In this document: positions 10,501 through 20,844 of the stretch, in pieces | Layout of the letters: the number at the start of each line of letters is the position of its first letter | How positions within the stretch are numbered: position 1 is the stretch's first letter | Source: Heligmosomoides polygyrus polygyrus | Lineage: Eukaryota; Nematoda; Chromadorea; Rhabditida; Heligmosomidae | Length of the DNA stretch: 64,000 nt | Assembly (NCBI GenBank): GCA_947396885.1 | Contig: OX377201.1 | Coordinates: 28,807,923-28,871,922, forward strand | Direction of reading: 5' to 3' | Program-made: the position numbers and the translations under genes | Notes under the pieces: generated by a model | What the model was told of the DNA's origin: nothing | The model's input: only the letters and a program-made list of their open reading frames with translations | Database searches by the model: none

Positions 10501-13500
10501 TCCGGCACAGAAATGTAGATTTCGGTGCCGGCGAGGAAGCTCAGAGGCGAAAAAAAATGCGAGGATCGGCAAAAGTGAAAAAGCGGCCTAGAATAATACC
10601 TCCTCAAAAAACTAGCTGTTTAAGCCGTCGAAAAAAAACCAAAATGAGTCTAGCCACGACGATAACCCTACGAGGAGAACAACAGAGACATCACATGACC
10701 ACCCATTATTACCTTGTTTTACGAGCAACATGATATGGTATTTTGAGTGTTCTATATGTGCTTAATTATTGGAGTGCTTCTTTCGCAACTGCCCTTTCAC
10801 TTTGAAGCAAAGTGTTTTACCTTTTCCAATTAGTGCTAGATCTTCCTTTGAATTAGGTATCTGCTTAAAAAAAGACAGTGAATCTCGTTTTGAAATTGTA
10901 TGTTACAAAAACCCACTACCGGGCTTGAACAGGCCTAATAGCAACCAAAGGAGCTCTTGTAGAAGAATTGCAGTTCAGTTTTTCTGGGAAACTAGAGTAC
11001 CTTTTTTTCTAAGCAGTGTTTTCAATGTGCCGTTTAGTTGGTTCTAGAGAAAACCTCGTTACCATTGGTCAGTTTTCCGACCTCTGTTTCTTGTCTTTGT
11101 TCTTTTTGCATTTTGGAAATCGATATTGTTTACATTTAGTGTTTTAATTAACTAATTACTTGGCATTATTGTACTTTCACGACTCCAGAAGTCAAAAAAA
11201 ATTCGTCCAGACTTTGCCTTGAGGGTTATTTGAGGTGCTGATCATTAATATGACATCCGTTTTTGAAATTTTGGCCGATTATAGTAGCTTACGGTAGGTA
11301 CTGGTGGCTAGGGCTGTCGGGGGTCATAATTACCAATTTCGCCAAAACTTCGCCCAGACCGTTTATTTGGGGGCTAATCACGACTCTGGTATCCATTTTG
11401 GTACTACACTGGAGTACGATAGATTACGGTAGGCACGGATATTTAAAGTAGTGGTCACCGATTAAGCCCTCGATATTCAACATACTTCCATGAATCCATT
11501 CTGAAGCGGTGCTTGCCCATGCCTACCGTAACCTAATGTACTCTGGTGCAATAACAAAAATTGATACCTGATTCGTGATCAGAATCCCAGCCAGATAACC
11601 TCTGTAGACGAAGGTTGGGCGAAACCGGTGACCACTAGGTTAGTTACCTGTACCTACTGTAATCTACCGTACTCCAGTGTAAAACCAAAAATGAATATCA
11701 GATTCGTGATCAGCACCCAAAATAACCTTCCTGGGCCAAGTTCGAGCGAAATTGGCGATTATGACCCCGACAGTTTTAGTCACCATTTTTTTTTCGAGCT
11801 CTCCTCGACCTCTGGAGTCGTGAAAGTACAATAAAGCTAATTATTTTATTATTTCACTGCTGATTAATTAACCATTGCTTTGGTTAAATAATTGTGAAGC
11901 GATATTGTATGCAATATCGTATCCAAGGTGGGGGTTCCTTTTAAAGCTTGTTATTTCCGAAACACTACCTTGTCTTTAAGAGTCGTCAGAAAGCCTTAAA
12001 GTAACAAAAAAAAAATTAAAAGAAAGTGACGCTGCCTAATTGAAGTCTGCGTTCTTAAAAAACTGCTTTTTAGCCCCGGACTGGGTTCATGCCTGTTCTA
12101 CGCCGAGGGAGTGAATATTATTGTGATGAACAGCAAAAAGTCCTTCGCCACAATTCCCATTCGATCCGTGAACGCCACATGGTAAGCTGCAATTGGCCTG
12201 ATAACCATGGAAGTGTTGCTGGTCACGGACATCGTTTTCAGGAGCTACGGAGATGGAGACGTCAATTGTGTCAACGCAACTGTAGGCGATTACAAGTAGG
12301 TGGTTCTCTTATCTACCTTGAGGTTTCTTCTGAAGTAGAAGTACCTCTACAGGTGTCATAACGATGTTTTGTTGCGATCAAAACTTCTAGCGCCAGGCAA
12401 GACTCGAACCCGCACCTCCCTCTAATCGGGCGGGAATGCTCTACGCCATTACACCTCCGGCGCCGTTTGATCGAACGCAACATCCACACCTCGTGGGATC
12501 GATCAGCACTCACTCGTATCCGGGATGAGCTGGCCGGTGATATCAGCTTGGAACCAGTTAAGCTGATGGCCTTGATAAAATGACAGTTAGTGGTGTAATG
12601 GTGTAGAGCATTCGCGCTCGGTCAGAGGAAGGTGCAGGTTCGAGTCCCGCCCGGCGCTAGAAGTTTTGATCGCAACAAAACATTGTTGTGACAGCTCACA
12701 ACCTCGATACCAGCTAGTTGAGGCTTAAAGAAACCGATTTGAATCGTTACCCTTACAGGTTTTACGTGCGAATGAGGCTGAAGACTGATGTGAATGACGA
12801 CAAGAAGCAGGTCATCATCAAGTCAGGAAGCCAAGTCGAATTCACGTGAGTTTTGCAATCTTGCTCAATAACGCTACTGTGAAACCTCTAATTGACCGTA
12901 TCGATGGTCTGTTCTTCATTCCCTCCTCCACGATGGCGTTAGAATAGAGGTTGGTGGCCTATTTTTTGACGGGCTAGAAAAAAACACGAACGGAAATTTT
13001 TGCTCGAAAAAATGGGCGTCACAGTTGCGATCCTTCACAATCGAAGGGCAATAAATTCTTCGATAAAAACTCAGTTCTGATTGTAAAAACGAGGAAATGA
13101 TAATGATCTCTTAGGGTTGGCATTCAGTTTTAGGGTCGCTCTCCATTTTGAACGGGTTCGTCGCAGTGGTGGTCAATTAAAAGCTTTACGGTACATCCCT
13201 TGTATTTCAGCTGATTCATATACATAGTTATCTTCCCAATTAATGCTCTATTATTCGTGACCATCAAGTTCTAATGTTGACCGTTATTTAGCAGGCGCTT
13301 CACTTGATCCACTATTTAGTAACCTTGTAAAGTGCAGCCGTTCTTCGACCAGCTAAAGCCTGATAAGGTTTCAGCCTATTCAAATAGTCGTAGTGTACTT
13401 TTCCTAAAGTTTTCCTGTTTACCCCATTCTCTGATCGCCATCCAAGTCGCTCATTTAGACTCATCTTCAACGCGGAGAAAAATGGATACTGGCAGCTGAA

Positions 13501-16500
13501 AGACGTCGCCGCGAACAGTGTATCCGTCGAACCCTACTCCAGCTCTACCTTTATCAGTGGAGTACGTTTTATCACGTTCGTTTGTAATGGAATGAACTTT
13601 TGTTCAGTTTTTAAGCTTTGGTTTTGAGACTATCTCGTATAGCTGTTTGCTGGTAGGGGACGATAAGGTAGACAGGTAGATAGGGAACCAGAAATACTCA
13701 GGAAAAGCAGTGTATGATTATGACGAGGTGTTCCGACCAAAACTTTGACTTCGGATGGGATATGAAAGAGCTTTCTTTGTTTCCCAAGCTGTATAATAGC
13801 AAAGGGCCAAGCTGTTGATCAATCTCTTCTTGGAGTGCGCCATGCACTCTATTTCTGCTTGATATCGTGAAGGTAACTTGGGTGCATATTTAGCCTGAAT
13901 AAGAAAGGATAAAAAACCGTGTTAGTCAATTCCTTAACGGGATGCGCCGAGCATTCGTCTGCGGGTTATCTTGGATGCAATTTGAGTGCGTATTCGGCCT
14001 AAACAATGACTTGCGGTGATCAGCGTCTACACAAGTCAATACCGAACAAGACTGGTAGGAATTCACCGAGCCTGGAGGACGGATGGAATGGTTGATTGTG
14101 CTGACCTATGGACGCGTGTAATGCAGTTGGAGGAGAGAAGGAGACGCCGGCTGTGTATCCAGAACCGCGATTCTTAGCTCGAATCCTGTCCTGGTTAACC
14201 AAGCCTTTCATCCTTACGAAGTTGAATGGTTACCAGACCTGTCTGGAAAGGATAAAGGACTGATTTCTCCATCGGCTGGCTGCGACAAGTCATTGTATAG
14301 ACGAACTGCGCTTCCAAATCTTGTCTGAATTATCTGTAGAAGTGAATGTGTGCTGCATCCCATGAGGAGATCATGCCGGTTTTCATATTCACCCTTTATC
14401 TTCTTCTGTGGGATTCGTTCTTATCCTCTAGTTGCGCTTCACACCCCTGTGTTTTTATGTGACACCTTATACTCATATTCATATTCAGCAGATAGTGATA
14501 TAACTGATAAGATCGTAGCAGAGGAAAGCCATTTCTGCATGTTAGGCATCCGCCTGGCACCAAATTTTTTCTCGCTGCTGGCTTTTCATTTAGTGGAAAT
14601 GATCTATCAATCATACGAGTTGAAATGGCAACGGATGTACCTGCTTGTATTTAGAGTACCTCTTTATAATCGAGCGCTAGAGCAAATTTTTTCATATTTT
14701 CAATACTACAAGAATTGTACTCGTTCTCGTCTGCATCACGAGTCGACCGTTGTTTGTCCCGTTGTAGTAAACCAATCTTCCCTTGGGGTTGTAAATTACC
14801 AGCTCAGAAGCGTTTGAACGTAATTGTAAACTTGACACGTACGCGAAGTACCTTCAGCTATAGCGTATACGTAGAAGTCGCGGTCGCCTACAAAAAAAGG
14901 CACATGTCGCGAAGGTGAGCGGCATTGGAAGGTGGGAGCGCACCAGCCAAAAACAACCAAGCAGAGCACAGGTTGAACACATACAAGTTGATCAGGATAC
15001 CGACTGTACACGCCCTCTGAATGGCACGCCCCTTCAATGCGGTCAATTGGATGGGGCGTTCATATCCTCTCAGTGCTGCCCTTCGCGACATGTACCAACA
15101 TTGGCGCCGGCAGATCACAGTGTTTAACATTTTGCTTATTGCCATCTCTACTATGACTGGATGAGAAACATGTTGGGCCAAGCTGTTGAAGTCCAATTCT
15201 CGTCATTGTACTGTTGAAGCACACTCATTGTTAGAAGCTATGTCGTAAATTGCCAAATGTTTAATGTTTTCAGAAGGCTACAGCTCAAGAGAAGGTTATC
15301 AATTCGGTGTCCGTGCAGAACGTCGGCATGATCAGTGTACTCGGATTTGGGCTCGCATGTAGCGATTCGCAGGCGGCGTTCTTCAAAACTAACGAAGAAA
15401 ATGTCCTTATTGGCATATCGTTGTACAACACCCAGGTAATTTTTTTGTTGAAAATTTGAGTAAGGTCACTTGAGACCGAGGCTTTGTGTGCTTTAATACC
15501 ACTCTGTTCAGGTTCAACCAATTGGTGTCTCTCCCGACAAAAAGACAAACGCAATGTACTTCTCGAGATACGTAGAGGACTGCGTCGGAACGTTCTCAAC
15601 AGGGTCGTGGATGGGTAAGTGAATTTTTCGGCCACCGCTTTCCTAACCGAGGAAGATCTTTGGATCTAGAACAGTCAAGCACTGCACCCAAATTTCTGCG
15701 AAAATAAACATTTTACTTTGAAAATGAGAAAAAGCCGTGTCGCAAGGAGTGATCAAGTTGACGGTGCATGTGTGGAGCATAAGATGAGATTAGCGATCCA
15801 AATTGTCTGATTGAGCTGCGTGGGGAGGGAGAAGCGGCGAGTATGGCGCTGTCCAACTGAGGCACCGTTGTTTGCCCCTGACCGCTTGGGAAGACTAGGT
15901 AAGACTCACAGACAGGGAGTTTTAACTGCCTATCAATGCGGACAGTAGCAGTTTTTACATAGAGGAGGCGGGGTGGGTGGGTTCTTAGCCGATGTTCTGC
16001 TTCAGCCTCGTTGATGACGCTTTTTACCGTTATGGGGGCACAGAATAGAACAAAGAACCCTGGGATGTGGTCCACCTAGATCACTCGTGGTTTAATTACC
16101 ACCACTGGCTGGATTCATCAAGCAGTGGGTATAGGTAGAGATACCGTAAGGGAATAGTACCTACTACCCGCAGTGGCTAGCGGTATGATTCGTATTCCTG
16201 AAAGGAATCAAGGATGTGATAGAACTAAGCCTCTCGCGGGAACAGCTGATTTGGAGCGCCACTTGTCAGTAGGGCGCAGAATCCTTGCGGGTATGCGGAT
16301 ATACCTACCGCTATCGTCGAGTATTCTTAATCCACTGATATATCCACGATGTGACGGGTATCGTGAATACTACCTCATCGTGGGTACGTTTACCCCCTAT
16401 ACCTCATACACCCGTAGGTATAAGCGTTGGTGAATCCTGCCCCAGATCTCTGAGTTCCTCTCCTACCCAATTCTATGCTCCCATAAAGGTAGAAAGATCC

Positions 16501-17120
16501 AGCTAATTATTGATAGAACTGCAGAAGACTAAAGAGTTTAAAGTTCATCCCCAAACAAATGAGTTATGGTCCGAACTAGTCAACGGCACGCATCATGTCA
16601 ACAGCGGATGGTGGACATCTACAGGACAGGTGCTTTCATGGATTAGCTCCCAGCTCGCCGCTCTCCTTACCCATGTCGGATTATAAGTCAGTCTCTATCG
16701 AGGAGCATTTTCCCATAATTTCAGTGTGTTCTGTGATAGGAACCCAGACAGTACCCTATGTGTGACCGACCCAATATTGATCCAAAGAAGCATATCCAAA
16801 GGCCTTTTTGAAAGAAAGCTCGCTCACGGCGCCTACGGCAATCCAAAATTTGTCGGAAGTCAAGGCTTAACCAAGCTTTTGAGTTATTACAAGTGCCTAA
16901 ATGGTTGAGTTCGCGTAGCAGAGGCACTCCTCCGGTGTTCCCCATGCTGTAGTTGTCGAAATACGCGTCATCTCGTTATTCTCCCTTTTCAGCCATCATC
17001 AGCATTCTGATAATGCTGGCCGGCTTCATCTTCGGGTTCCTCATGTTGAACTCGGTCCAGACGATGGACAGGTTTGACGACCCCAAGCACAAGCAGATTG
17101 TGATCAACGTCAGGGAGTAG
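4512..17120 (+). CDS. vha-19: V-ATPase accessory subunit S1 (Ac45 / ATP6AP1), spliced
   Basis: Ac45-type subunit that assists assembly and targeting of the proton pump in endomembranes. Exons read by eye: 4512-4597, ~6707-6850, 8858-8973, 9060-9236 (a TTTGCAG at 9014 would extend it in frame to 9015), 9293-9365, 9424-9496, 12074-12181, 12242-12295, 12759-12845, 13459-13561, 15274-15435, 15512-15614, 16993-17120. Phases agree at every junction from exon 2 onward; exon 1 to 2 does not fit, so a small exon in intron 1 is probably missing. Exon 1 encodes a signal peptide ([11 protein letters not shown]). The C terminus has [11 protein letters not shown], a membrane helix ([18 protein letters not shown]) and the cytosolic TMDRFDDPK, diagnostic of Ac45. 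N-glycosylation sites (NRT, NAT) fit a luminal domain. Gene length comes from repeats in the introns. vha-19 is the name I recall for the C. elegans orthologue. Confidence 0.92.
4700..4752 (+). repeat. dispersed motif, copy 1
   Basis: GTGTAATCCTAGTTGTTGG followed by CCGCTCTTAAACGATTTCC. The same string occurs at 46885-46937 (+) and, reverse-complemented, at 47519-47570. It may be the end of an undescribed repeat. This copy abuts the target site of the SINE at 4764. Confidence 0.5.
4764..5052 (+). mobile_element. tRNA-derived SINE family 1, full copy A (vha-19 intron 1)
   Basis: Begins GGGCGCGTGGAGCGCAGTCGG. An RNA polymerase III A box (TGGAGCGCAGTCGG, 4771-4784) and a B-box-like GGTTCGGATTTC (4826-4837) are spaced about 42 bases, as in tRNA-derived SINEs. 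The 3' end is a (CTTTATC)n tail. Flanks TAACTAAACAAT (4752-4763) and TAACGAAACAAT (5053-5064) form a 12-bp target duplication with one mismatch. No protein is encoded; such elements borrow LINE enzymes. Confidence 0.85.
5081..5359 (-). mobile_element. tRNA-derived SINE family 1, full copy B (vha-19 intron 1)
   Basis: Same element as copy A in the opposite orientation, joined tail to tail only about 28 bases away. A box (GTGTAGCGCAGTCGG, minus strand near 5355-5341), B box and AAAGGATAAAGG tail are all present. No clear target duplication was found. With copy A it forms a long imperfect palindrome inside the vha-19 pre-mRNA. Confidence 0.85.
5360..8857. other. vha-19 introns 1 and 2 remainder
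   Basis: Apart from the SINE fragment at 5721-5834 and the vha-19 exon near 6707-6850, I see only AT-rich sequence with scattered stops. A short inverted repeat (CGGTTCCATATTTCG near 6553 with CGAGATATGGAACCG near 6584) is present. An undetected small vha-19 exon probably lies in 4598-6706. Confidence 0.4.
5721..5834 (+). repeat. SINE family 1, 3' fragment
   Basis: Carries the 3' half of the SINE: ATTGTATGGCCAAA, CACCTCCACGACATC, AAAAGGGATTGATTAACGCC, ending in a degraded tail. Head and promoter boxes are absent. Confidence 0.65.
9760..9965 (+). repeat. dispersed repeat in vha-19 intron 6 (TTGGCAYTATTGTACTTTCA family)
   Basis: Starts TTGGCACTATTGTACTTTCA and shares, in the same order, the GGTGCTGATCACGAACGTGA and ATATCCGTTTTTAAAATTT segments with the larger element at 11160-11860. 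It ends in a CCCTGACAGTTTTACTCACC segment also present there. No coding capacity. Confidence 0.55.
10003..10051. repeat. perfect 24-bp palindrome within a longer hairpin
   Basis: Bases 10015-10038 (GGCTCGCGATGC then GCATCGCGAGCC) are a perfect palindrome, extended with mismatches to CAGCGA...TCGCTG. Nearby, AATTCTGCA (10070-10078) and TGCAGAATT (10092-10100) form a further small hairpin. It lies in vha-19 intron 6. Confidence 0.7.
10060..11159. other. vha-19 intron 6 interior, nothing recognised
   Basis: No exon with matching phase, no RNA gene and no repeat that I could pair, other than the small hairpin noted at 10070-10100. Confidence 0.4.
11160..11860. repeat. large palindromic repeat element in vha-19 intron 6
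   Basis: The left arm begins TTGGCATTATTGTACTTTCA and includes CTGTCGGGGGTCATAATTACC; the right arm is its inverse (ATTATGACCCCGACAG, then GGAGTCGTGAAAGTACAATA). Inside are further direct and inverted modules containing TAGATTACGGTAGGCACGG and CTGGAGTACG. The nested arms would fold on themselves in RNA or single-stranded DNA. No protein is encoded; it looks like a non-autonomous foldback transposon. Confidence 0.6.
12330..12545 (-). repeat. tRNA-like repeat family 2, copy in vha-19 intron 8
   Basis: The minus strand holds a tRNA-like core (12464-12390): acceptor-type GCGCCGG paired with GGCGC, an A-box-like TGGCGTAGAGC and a perfect T-arm B box GGTTCGAGTC. Flanking GTTGCGTTCGATCAAAC and GTTTTGATCGCAAC are inverted repeats that lengthen the acceptor stem. 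The tRNA-like part is repeated at three other places, so this is a dispersed repeat and not a functional tRNA gene. Confidence 0.7.
12588..12745 (+). repeat. tRNA-like repeat family 2, second copy in intron 8
   Basis: Plus-strand copy with intact B box (GGTTCGAGTCCCGC near 12639) and 3' flank GAAGTTTTGATCGCAAC, but the 5' acceptor strand is lost. It faces the copy at 12330-12545 in inverted orientation. Its 3' unique part, GAGGCTTAAAGAAACCGATTT, runs to within about 15 bases of the exon 9 acceptor at 12758. Confidence 0.65.
13819..13900 (-). repeat. SINE family 1, 3' fragment
   Basis: Degraded 3' half (GGAGTGCGCCATGCACTC, TTGATATCGTGAAGG, GTGCATATTTAGCC). It lies head-on to the next fragment at 13905 in vha-19 intron 10. 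Confidence 0.5.
13905..14098 (-). repeat. SINE family 1, 3' two-thirds
   Basis: Contains the AAAGGATAAAA tail, the GGGATGCGCCGAGCATTCG and GTGCGTATTCGGCC segments, and the CCGAACAAGACTGG/GAATTCACCGAGCC region. The tRNA-like head is missing. Confidence 0.6.
14109..14404 (+). mobile_element. SINE family 1, near full-length diverged copy
   Basis: Starts GGACGCGTGTAATGCAGTTGG (A box weakened), passes GAATCCTGTCCTGGTTAACC and CCAGACCTGTCTGGAAAGG, and ends in ACCCTTTATCTTC. With the fragment to its left it makes another head-to-head pair, here inside vha-19 intron 10. Confidence 0.65.
14901..15108. repeat. inverted-repeat element (TACATGTCGCGA family)
   Basis: Left arm ACATGTCGCGAAGGTGAGCG and right arm, reversed, TACATGTCGCGAAGGGCAGC. 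Same terminal motif as the elements at 3398-3753 and 56461-56650. Located in vha-19 intron 10, about 165 bases before exon 11. Confidence 0.6.
16107..16444. repeat. MITE of the GGATTCATCAA family (vha-19 intron 12)
   Basis: Ends are TGGCTGGATTCATCAAGC on the left and, reversed, TGGGGCAGGATTCACCAACG on the right, both followed by a GGTATA-rich segment. Size about 340 bp and no coding frame. Confidence 0.5.
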
Positions 17121-17508
17121 TTAGATTCGGCCGAGATGCGTGGCTACTTAACACTGCAGCAGTCCGTCTTCCCTCAAGCGACCCCGACGATGGGTATTCC
17201 TTTACTGTTTTAATTCGCTCCCCAACAGGTTGTGAGTTCTGCTTTGCTTATATCGTTTCCATTTCATGTGTTCATTGTCTATAGAGATTCTATCTGTGAT
17301 TCACTCCTCATTTTGTGTGTTCGTCGTTGTTGTGACTCCACATACGCCACCGAGAACGCAGTGTGTATAGAGAAAAGTAGGTGATTTTCAGTCATTCCAG
17401 TTACTTCGGTTAGTAACAGCCTCGTTTTAGGAATCCTCGTACCTTTTGTCATGTGTCTGATGCGCATAGTTTAGGAGCCTGTGTATTTATATGATAGTGT
17501 AGAACTTA

Positions 17509-17514
17509 AATAAA
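17509..17514 (+). terminator. poly(A) signal of vha-19
   Basis: AATAAA about 390 bases after the vha-19 stop codon and about 200 bases before the next open frame. No closer canonical signal is visible in the 3' UTR. Confidence 0.6.
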
Positions 17515-17710
17515 CGCACTTAACTTCTCAAATTGCCGATGTATCTTCTGCGCTGCATCTACTTCAGAGCTTTGAAGTAGCTGAGGACCCTTTGCTGTCC
17601 TAGTCGATCAGAGTTGTATCTTACTACGAAGTAATAAAATCTCTTTGCTGTTGTTGTGTACTACCAACGTCCACTTTCCGATCTTGTTTGCAAGGACGTT
17701 GTTAAGAGCA

Positions 17711-18342
17711 TGATCGATGAAGGAGGTCAGTGTATCTTTGGAGTGCGCCACACAGTGAATGGACGCACTGCAAGGCGCTGCATATTCGTGGGGCCGACGA
17801 CACCGAATCAGATGGAGCATGCATCCTGGCTGAAGCTTTGCAGCCCGCTAGGGACTTTGGCGCGCACTGGCACTAAGCTAATTGGCGTGGGTCCACCGCG
17901 CGGAGAAGGTGCGTGGGAAAAACACCGTTTCGACATGGCTCAACTTTTCGGCGTCCTCAAGGATACTTCAGCAGCCGCTAAGCAACTCGTGGTCAACAAA
18001 AAAAATTACCCGACGGTAATCAGTGACGAAGAGCCTTGCATGAGTGTTGGCAAACACAGCAGGGCGACTGGACAGGAGATTTACTACAAAGGTACCGTGA
18101 AGGACTACATGACGGCTCTGCAAGAATATGTCGCTGCTGATGTTACGTTCGAATTAGCGGAAACGGAAAACTCAAAGGAGCCAGAGTCGCAGGAAGACAA
18201 TTCTAACACACTTCACCGACCGTTCCGTGGGAAAAGAAGTTTCCCTCCTGTTCGAGCCCGTTTTAAACTTTATATGTTACCTTCTCGCACAGGATATCAA
18301 GCATCAAGCAGAGGCAGCAAGACTGGATTTCATCCCATCGAG
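17711..18342 (+). pseudogene. unassigned coding region downstream of vha-19, partial or broken
   Basis: From the ATG at 17711 (MIDEGGQCIF) a frame stays open beyond 18200 and has the look of real protein (VGPTTPNQMEHASWLK, later YYKGTVKDYMTALQEYV-AADVTFELAE). Near 18205 the plausible reading moves to another frame (DRSVGKEVSLLFEPVL, then DIKHQAEAARLDFIPSR) and reaches a possible donor GAG|GTATAC at 18342. No continuation was found in the next 1.7 kb. The order of a glycine-rich start, a CIFVG...H segment and ALQEYVAADVTF loosely recalls the queuine tRNA-ribosyltransferase accessory subunit (QTRT2), but I could not align it, so this stays a guess. The ~200-bp gap after the vha-19 AATAAA fits an operon-type neighbour. 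Confidence 0.35.
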
Positions 18343-20103
18343 GTATACCATATTATTACTAAATGTATTTCTATGCACCACGTTACGATGTCGTGATTGT
18401 TTCTATTGTTTGTTGTTTTTGTCGGTGAGCCGCGAGAGTATCAGAAATAAGCATGTCCTACTATCACAAGCATTTGGAGCCATGAAGCACAGACAAGATT
18501 CAACAACGGCAGGGTCGCCGTTAGTCCCTCGGGGAGGCAAGTAAAAGTAGGAAGCTCCAAGCGAGCGTCACATGGATCAAGGTGTTGATCTCCAATGGTT
18601 TGTCACATCTGCTCGCCAACAGCAGCGCTCCGCCTTGGAAAGGGAGAAACTTGGGCAGTCTTCTTTTTTCAGTTACGCTGGAGCATCTCATCGTGCGGTG
18701 CCCAGCCACTGCCCTGCTATTTCCACGTTCGTCACCTCGCCTCATCGCATCTAATCTTTTTTTATATTTTCTGCTTTGATGTAAATATCGGACTGTTTCC
18801 TGCACACTGAAAAGACCGAGCGGGCCGTTTTTTGTTTTCGCTATAACGCTACAACATTTCTGTGTGAGGTCATGGTGCAACCTAAGGTGTATTTCTGACG
18901 TCTTGCGTAGGGAAATACACTGGATAGCTTGACGACTCATAGCTGCCAGCCATGAGAGGTATTACTTCACGGATTTCGTTACGACGTCAATCTTCCTTGG
19001 GTGATGTTCTATTAAGCGGTTATTCTACGAGGAACTACCAATTCTTAGAAGTGGGGCTCTATTTTTGAACCCCTCTTCCGAGGCAGTGTTAAAGTCAACG
19101 GTGGCAGTCAGTTTTGTCGACGAGTTCGCCGGCATACCTCCACTTGGCTAGTTCGCAGGATTCGACGCTGACTGTGAATCCTTCGTGTCGCTGACTGAAG
19201 GTGACGTTCTGGAAAGGTCTCCAGCTTCCATCCCAACACTTGTAAGTCCGAGGGGCTACTTCTGATTCTCTAAATGAAAAGGCTTTTAGATTGACAGTGT
19301 TCGAAATAGTGTTCTATCAGAGGGGCGGCATCCTGTTTCTCAACTCCTTTGGTTGGTGGTGGTGTACAATGCGTATCGTGAGTCGGGACGCTATGGGGGC
19401 TGGTAGTTTGGCTTCTCCACGAACAAACGTATAGTGTTGCTATTACAACCAAAGCCTGAGTATTAGAATTTTTTAGAAGCTGCCAACGTTCTATTTCGAA
19501 TTTTTCCAGCAAAAAAAAACTATATTGCAAGAGCTGTACCTTGTGTTTCCCTTACATCTCAAGAATAGACGCACCCACACCTAATTTTGGACTTATGAAT
19601 TTTTATTCGTAGTTTCTAGGTGTTGGATTTTAATTTAAGTATTTGTAAACATAGGGTAGTTATGGGCTGTAAATACGAAAATACGGTTTTTCGCCGCTCG
19701 TGCGACAATCCTCCACTGACACATCGCTCCTAGGTGAGCTGTTGTGTGGAAGTTGAGCTCTTACAAACCCCCGATGTGGCTTTTAGAAATGAAGCTTCTT
19801 CTCATATTGAGACCCTAAATCGTTCCACAATGGAAACATTTGTCTATTGCTCTATTAGTTCCCGTTCCAAGTAACCATTTTCTCCCATCAAGTGCATCGT
19901 AGGACTATGAAACAGAGATTGCCAAACAAGTTTGTGCGGTTACAAGAGCATTAGACTCCGCAATTGTAACAACACGCACCACGTAGAGGCCCCGCTTGCA
20001 GCAGCAGTCGCCGCGCGCTTCCGTATGTTCAGCTTGCTGCCCGGTAGCTAAGAAGATAAGCATCTGCTAGCAATCAGTGAGATCCACTGAGTCCAACAAT
20101 TTA
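18343..20103. other. intergenic, nothing recognised
   Basis: Only short unconvincing frames on both strands. No repeat matched to the rest of the window and no tRNA-like fold was noticed. Confidence 0.4.
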
Positions 20104-20286
20104 TTAGGTTGTCCGGAAATTAGTGCAGGTTTTCTACCTCCAACTACAGAGCGGGATTTTTTGGCAAACCATAACCTTGTAATAGTGCACAGTTCTGCAC
20201 TGTTACAAAGCTAGTTTTGTGCGCTTTCTCACTGTGTTATTCTTTTTTAATGTAGAGTACCTCATGGCAGATCCTGTAGGCTGTAA

Positions 20287-20584
20287 ATGGACGTGTCAAA
20301 GCAGCAATTTCGGCACTTTTACTTCTATGAGTTCAAGCTCGGTCGTACTGCGGCGGAAACAACTCAGGACATCAGCCAGGTATGGGGCCAAGGAAGTGTT
20401 AACGAATCCACAGTGATGCGCTGGTTTCAAAAACTTCGTTGAGGTGAACTCGATCTTGAGGATGAGGCAGGTCGCTGACGTCGCTCTGACATTGACTACA
20501 ACGAGTTGAAGACCTTGGTGGAAGCAAATACACGTGTGACGGTTCGAGAACTTGCAAAAGAACTCTTCGTAAGCAAATCAAGTG
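20287..20584 (+). pseudogene. mariner transposase, N-terminal half (helix-turn-helix)
   Basis: Starts MDVSKQQFRHFYFYEFKLG, then WGQGSVNESTVMRWFQKLR, typical of the mariner/SETMAR DNA-binding domain, then a second helix-turn-helix (NTRVTVRELAKELFVSKSS). In-frame stops occur after KLR and after EDEAGR. The frame ends at the AGTG target site of gypsy B. In an active element this part binds the terminal repeats. Confidence 0.85.
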
Positions 20585-20844
20585 TGTCATGTATGAGAGC
20601 TCCAACCAGTAAATATTAAGATCGGCACCGTTGCTAAGGTCAAACTACAGTGGTGAAACAGCGTTTATTACAAACACAATCAATATGCTGTATATTCTTA
20701 TTATTCTTATTCTTTGCTGTGTGCTCGCCGTGGACGGTTGCTCTCCACACTCGCTCTCCAATCAAACCTTCACTGTATTCGGATCTCTTCCGCATTCTAA
20801 GTTGATTATTCAATCTCAATTGATTATCTTGCGATCTGTTCAAC

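Noticed and set aside
12390..12464. tRNA gene
   Set aside because: The T arm is excellent, but the core is part of a repeat with three more copies and the anticodon arm does not give a clean 7-base loop.
18521..18940. 139-codon open frame on the minus strand
   Set aside because: No motif and overlapping open frames on both strands, as seen in chance sequence.
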